A DNA stretch of 7,656 bases. Source: an uncultured Bacteroidota bacterium (GTDB lineage Bacteria; Bacteroidota; Bacteroidia; Flavobacteriales; Flavobacteriaceae). The notes beneath the pieces were generated by a model. The model searched no databases, was not told the origin of the DNA, and saw only the letters and a program-made list of their open reading frames with translations. A program made the position numbers and the translations under genes. Below, in pieces: positions 5,377 to 7,656 of the stretch (the stretch's first letter is position 1; every line of letters begins with the position of its first letter). The stretch is from positions 1-7,656 of the forward strand of contig CAIRNC010000425.1 of the NCBI GenBank assembly GCA_903879875.1, read 5' to 3'.

Positions 5377-5547
5377 AACCTGAGTTCGATTATTATTTTT
5401 AAATCATATAGAATTAAAGCAAATCTACTTAATGAAAGTTTTTTAGGTATTTTATTTTACATAGCTATGATGAGCGAAGCGACTTTCAATTGAAAATTAA
5501 AAAGTGCAATGTGGTTTAAATTTTCTAATTAGAATTGCGTTCAGGTT
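5377..5547. repeat. Possible MITE-like or palindromic intergenic element
   Basis: AACCTGA (5377-5383) is inverted as TCAGGTT (5541-5547), with a few further matches inside. Between them are the perfect palindromes CATAGCTATG (5460-5469), TTTCAATTGAAA (5484-5495) and TTCTAATTAGAA (5523-5534), and the GC-richer block GAGCGAAGCGAC (5472-5483), which stands out from its AT-rich surroundings. The size (171 bp) and the termini would suit a miniature non-autonomous element, but a 7-bp terminal repeat is weak evidence and no target-site duplication was recognised. Confidence 0.3.
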
Positions 5548-5575
5548 CGTTTTTACTGAAAATAGTATATTTTTG
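5546..5575 (+). promoter_or_regulatory. Probable promoter of the prenyltransferase operon
   Basis: TATTTTTG (5568-5575) fits the TAnnTTTG -7 box. A degenerate -33 element, TTCG, is at 5546-5549, 18 bases upstream. The leader to the ATG at 5637 would be about 55 nt and contains the small hairpin at 5595-5608. Confidence 0.45.
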
Positions 5576-5636
5576 TTTTCTGAAAAATTACTAGTACCAC
5601 TATTGGTATATAACACGAACTAGCCATAGCTTAATA

Positions 5637-6611
5637 ATGCATACATTACCACAATATCAGCAATTTATTTCCGATTATTTAGCATCTCAATTAGAAGCAA
5701 AAGAACCCAAAAACTTATACGAACCCATTCAATATATATTAAAATTGGGTGGAAAAAGAATGCGACCGGTTTTAACTTTAATGAGTGCCGAAATTTTTGA
5801 TGTTGACTGTAAAAATGCACTGCCAGCGGCTTTGGCTGTTGAGGTTTTTCATAATTTTTCTTTGGTTCATGACGATATTATGGATGATGCGCCTTTGCGA
5901 AGAGGACATGAAACGGTTCATGAAAAATGGAACATCAACACTGGAATTCTTTCGGGTGATGCCATGTTGATATTGGCATACCAATATTTTGAAAAATACG
6001 AACCCAATATTTTCAAGAGTTTAGCTCAATTGTTTTCTAAAACGGCACTCGAAGTTTGCGAAGGGCAACAATGGGATGTGGATTTTGAAACCCGAGATGA
6101 TGTTTCTATTTCTGAATATTTGAAAATGATTGAATACAAAACGGCTGTTTTGGTAGCTGCTGCCATGAAAATGGGAGCAATTATCGCTGAAACTTCGGAT
6201 GAAAATGCCAATTTGATTTATGATTTTGGACTGAATTTAGGATTGGCTTTTCAACTTCAAGACGATTATCTCGATGCTTTTGGCAATCCTGAAACTTTCG
6301 GAAAACAAGTTGGGGGCGATATTATTGAAAACAAAAAAACGTTTTTGTACCTTAAATCGCTGGCTTTTGCAACCCAAGATCAAGCGGAACAAATGATGCA
6401 CTTGTTCTCCATTCAACCCAATGACAATTCTGAAAAAATAAATTCCATCAAAACTATATTTGATGAAACAGGCGCTTCGGAAGCTACTCGAAATGCGATT
6501 CATGATTACACTTTTAAAGCATTTGAAACTTTGGAAAAGCTAAATATAAGCGTGGAGAAAAAGGCCATGTTACGTGCTTTTGGAGAAAATTTAATGGAAA
6601 GAAAAGTTTAA
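5637..6611 (+). CDS. Polyprenyl (trans-isoprenyl) diphosphate synthase, probably short-chain
   Basis: A 324-residue class I trans-prenyltransferase that condenses isopentenyl diphosphate with an allylic diphosphate. Motifs in order are GGKRMRP (38-44, diphosphate binding), the first aspartate-rich motif DDIMD (79-83) followed by RRG (88-90), EGQQWDVDF (142-150), MIEYKTA (164-170), and the second aspartate-rich motif in FQLQDDYLD (205-213), then GGDIIENKKTF (226-236). All Mg-binding aspartates are present. The residue five before the first motif is Phe74, and another Phe lies at 71. A bulky residue there is known to limit chain length, whereas long-chain enzymes such as E. coli IspB carry Ala, so a farnesyl or geranylgeranyl product is more likely than octaprenyl. 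The product could feed carotenoids, menaquinone or undecaprenyl precursors. It probably leads an operon with the two genes after it. Confidence 0.93.
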   Translation: MHTLPQYQQFISDYLASQLEAKEPKNLYEPIQYILKLGGKRMRPVLTLMSAEIFDVDCKNALPAALAVEVFHNFSLVHDDIMDDAPLRRGHETVHEKWNINTGILSGDAMLILAYQYFEKYEPNIFKSLAQLFSKTALEVCEGQQWDVDFETRDDVSISEYLKMIEYKTAVLVAAAMKMGAIIAETSDENANLIYDFGLNLGLAFQLQDDYLDAFGNPETFGKQVGGDIIENKKTFLYLKSLAFATQDQAEQMMHLFSIQPNDNSEKINSIKTIFDETGASEATRNAIHDYTFKAFETLEKLNISVEKKAMLRAFGENLMERKV

Positions 6612-6650
6612 TTTGTTAAATCAAAAACCTCACTTTTCATTTTAGAGAAA

Positions 6651-7364
6651 ATGACAGCAACTCATTCCAATCAGTATTCCAAAAAGCAGATGTTTTTAGC
6701 GTTGTTTTTCACGTTGTTTACTATAATGGCATTAGGAATTGATAGTGTTTCTTTTTATGAAAATTACTTTGATGGTAGAAATGTAACCAACATTCTTGCT
6801 ATTATTTATTTCCTACTAATGTACTTATCCTCTGATTTACATTTGAGAAAACTTATGTTTACCATGGTTTTATTGTCTTATATTGGAGAATTGATTTTCT
6901 GTAAACTTCTTGGCATGTATGACTATCGCACCACTGCTATTCCGATTTATGTTCCTTTTGGACATGCCATTGTGTATGCCTCAGGATACATTTTTGCACA
7001 TAGTTTTTGGGCTATAAAAAACGAAATTCAATTGCGAAAAATCTTTGCCGTTGGATTTTTAGCATTGTTTTTGGGTGTTGGAATTTTTCTTAACGATTGG
7101 TTTACCCTAACCTTTGGAGGTTTCTTTTTTTGGTTGGTGAAAAGAAAACAATGGAATAATTTGTATTATTTTATTGCGCTTTGTGTTATCTTTATTGAAC
7201 TTGTGGGCACTCATTTTCGATGCTGGGCTTGGGCACCAAAAACTTTTGGCATCATTCCTGCAGTGAATCCGCCGATGGGAGCCGTGTTTTTTTATGCTGG
7301 AGGCGATGTGCTTTTGGCTAAAATAGTAAGGCTTTGGTATAATAAAAATTTAAAACGCGTTTAA
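6651..7364 (+). CDS. Polytopic membrane protein of unknown function
   Basis: A 237-residue integral membrane protein with about seven or eight hydrophobic segments, near 13-32, 46-62, 68-88, 97-119, 129-147, 150-163, 170-186 and 205-226, and no cleavable signal peptide. I do not recognise the family. Distinctive residues within or next to membrane segments are E80, YDYR (90-93), IPIYVPFGHA (97-106), ND (148-149), E183, GTHFRCWAW (186-194) and NPPMGAVFFYAGGD (206-219). Conserved-looking acidic, His and Pro-Phe residues between membrane helices recall membrane enzymes acting on carotenoids or prenyl lipids, and the gene starts 39 bases after a prenyl diphosphate synthase. Both points are only suggestive. 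Its stop overlaps the start of the next gene (TAATG), so translation of the two is probably coupled. Confidence 0.8.
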   Translation: MTATHSNQYSKKQMFLALFFTLFTIMALGIDSVSFYENYFDGRNVTNILAIIYFLLMYLSSDLHLRKLMFTMVLLSYIGELIFCKLLGMYDYRTTAIPIYVPFGHAIVYASGYIFAHSFWAIKNEIQLRKIFAVGFLALFLGVGIFLNDWFTLTFGGFFFWLVKRKQWNNLYYFIALCVIFIELVGTHFRCWAWAPKTFGIIPAVNPPMGAVFFYAGGDVLLAKIVRLWYNKNLKRV

Positions 7365-7656
7365 TGAATTTCATAGCTCCAATTTCTACCGATGTATTGC
7401 TTATCGAAGCAACAAATGACAATTTATATTTGAAATTAATTGAGCAAATCAATAAAGATTTCAACTTGGCAAATGAGTCCATTGATTTTCCAATTTCAGT
7501 TGCGCCGGAAGTATTAAAAGCTGAATTGCACGAAAAAATTTACCGACTTATACAATACAAATTTGCCGAATATCTCAACTTGCTTTACATTATTGATGTT
7601 CCAGAAGACCAAATAAAAAAACTGGACGGTTCTGATTTAGTGATTTTGGCAGAACA
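7364..7656 (+). CDS. Hypothetical protein, 3' end beyond window
   Basis: An open reading frame starts at an ATG sharing its A with the preceding TAA stop (TAATG) and stays open for 97 codons to the window edge. It begins MNFIAPISTDVLLIEATNDN and continues with acidic, Leu/Ile-rich sequence including ELHEKIYRLIQYKFAEYLN (63-81) and LYIIDVPEDQIKKLDG (83-98, the last residue or so set by counting by eye). No signal peptide or membrane segment is seen, so it is probably a small soluble cytoplasmic protein, helical in the middle. I recognise no family. The overlap indicates translational coupling with the membrane protein upstream and membership of the prenyltransferase operon. Confidence 0.8.
   Translation, partial: MNFIAPISTDVLLIEATNDNLYLKLIEQINKDFNLANESIDFPISVAPEVLKAELHEKIYRLIQYKFAEYLNLLYIIDVPEDQIKKLDGSDLVILAE

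Larger units (their letters stand above)
5314..5636. other. AT-rich intergenic region with palindromes and a promoter
   Basis: No gene is supported in these 323 bases. The left part after the membrane-protein stop lacks an obvious terminator. The middle (5377-5547) is bounded by a short inverted repeat and contains three perfect palindromes. The right end holds the promoter of the prenyltransferase gene and a small hairpin TACCA/TGGTA (5595-5599 with 5604-5608) in its leader. Confidence 0.5.

Noticed and set aside
5778..6503. Several open frames antisense or out of frame within the prenyltransferase gene
   Set aside because: They lie entirely within a well-supported conserved gene and show no family features of their own.

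Overview
The window is AT-rich bacterial DNA that reads as a member of the Bacteroidetes, most likely Flavobacteriaceae and Flavobacterium-like. The reasons are protein style (Lys/Asn/Ile/Phe-rich), weak or absent Shine-Dalgarno sequences, several promoters of the Bacteroidetes form TAnnTTTG (best case: TTG-N19-TATATTTG before the tRNA), and gene families typical of the group. This assignment is inferred from the sequence alone.

Layout. Positions 1-418 hold no recognisable protein gene. There are two pairs of direct repeats, a + strand terminator-like hairpin, several hairpins, and the terminator of a minus-strand tRNA-Asp(GUC) at 419-492. A minus-strand block follows: a DUF58/VWA-like protein (579-1505), two tandem hairpins, and thioredoxin trxA (1628-1945, with its own promoter). 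Positions 1946-2364 are non-coding and contain a degenerate palindromic repeat. A stand-alone PaaE-type NAD(P)H:ferredoxin-style oxidoreductase (2365-3417) closes the minus-strand block.

A 155-bp divergent promoter region separates the reductase from a + strand operon. That operon holds a PadR-family repressor (3573-3908) followed by two paralogous membrane proteins (3941-4555, 4612-5313). Both share an acidic/His helical N-terminal domain joined to about four membrane segments. It looks like a PadR plus HAAS-type membrane-sensor module and is the best candidate here for an under-described system. A 323-bp intergenic region with an inverted-repeat-bounded, palindrome-rich segment follows. The last operon on the + strand has a trans-prenyltransferase with features of a short-chain (C15-C20) enzyme (5637-6611), a polytopic membrane protein of unknown function (6651-7364), and a start-stop-overlapped hypothetical gene cut by the window edge (7364-7656).

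Working together. TrxA is general disulfide redox. The DUF58 protein is probably a MoxR-associated VWA-type factor but has no MoxR neighbour here. The PadR repressor may control its own operon and, given the shared divergent region, possibly the reductase. The prenyltransferase supplies isoprenoid diphosphates, and the unknown polytopic protein behind it could use or modify a prenyl lipid, but nothing in the sequence proves that. No CRISPR array, phage gene, transposase gene or defence system was seen.
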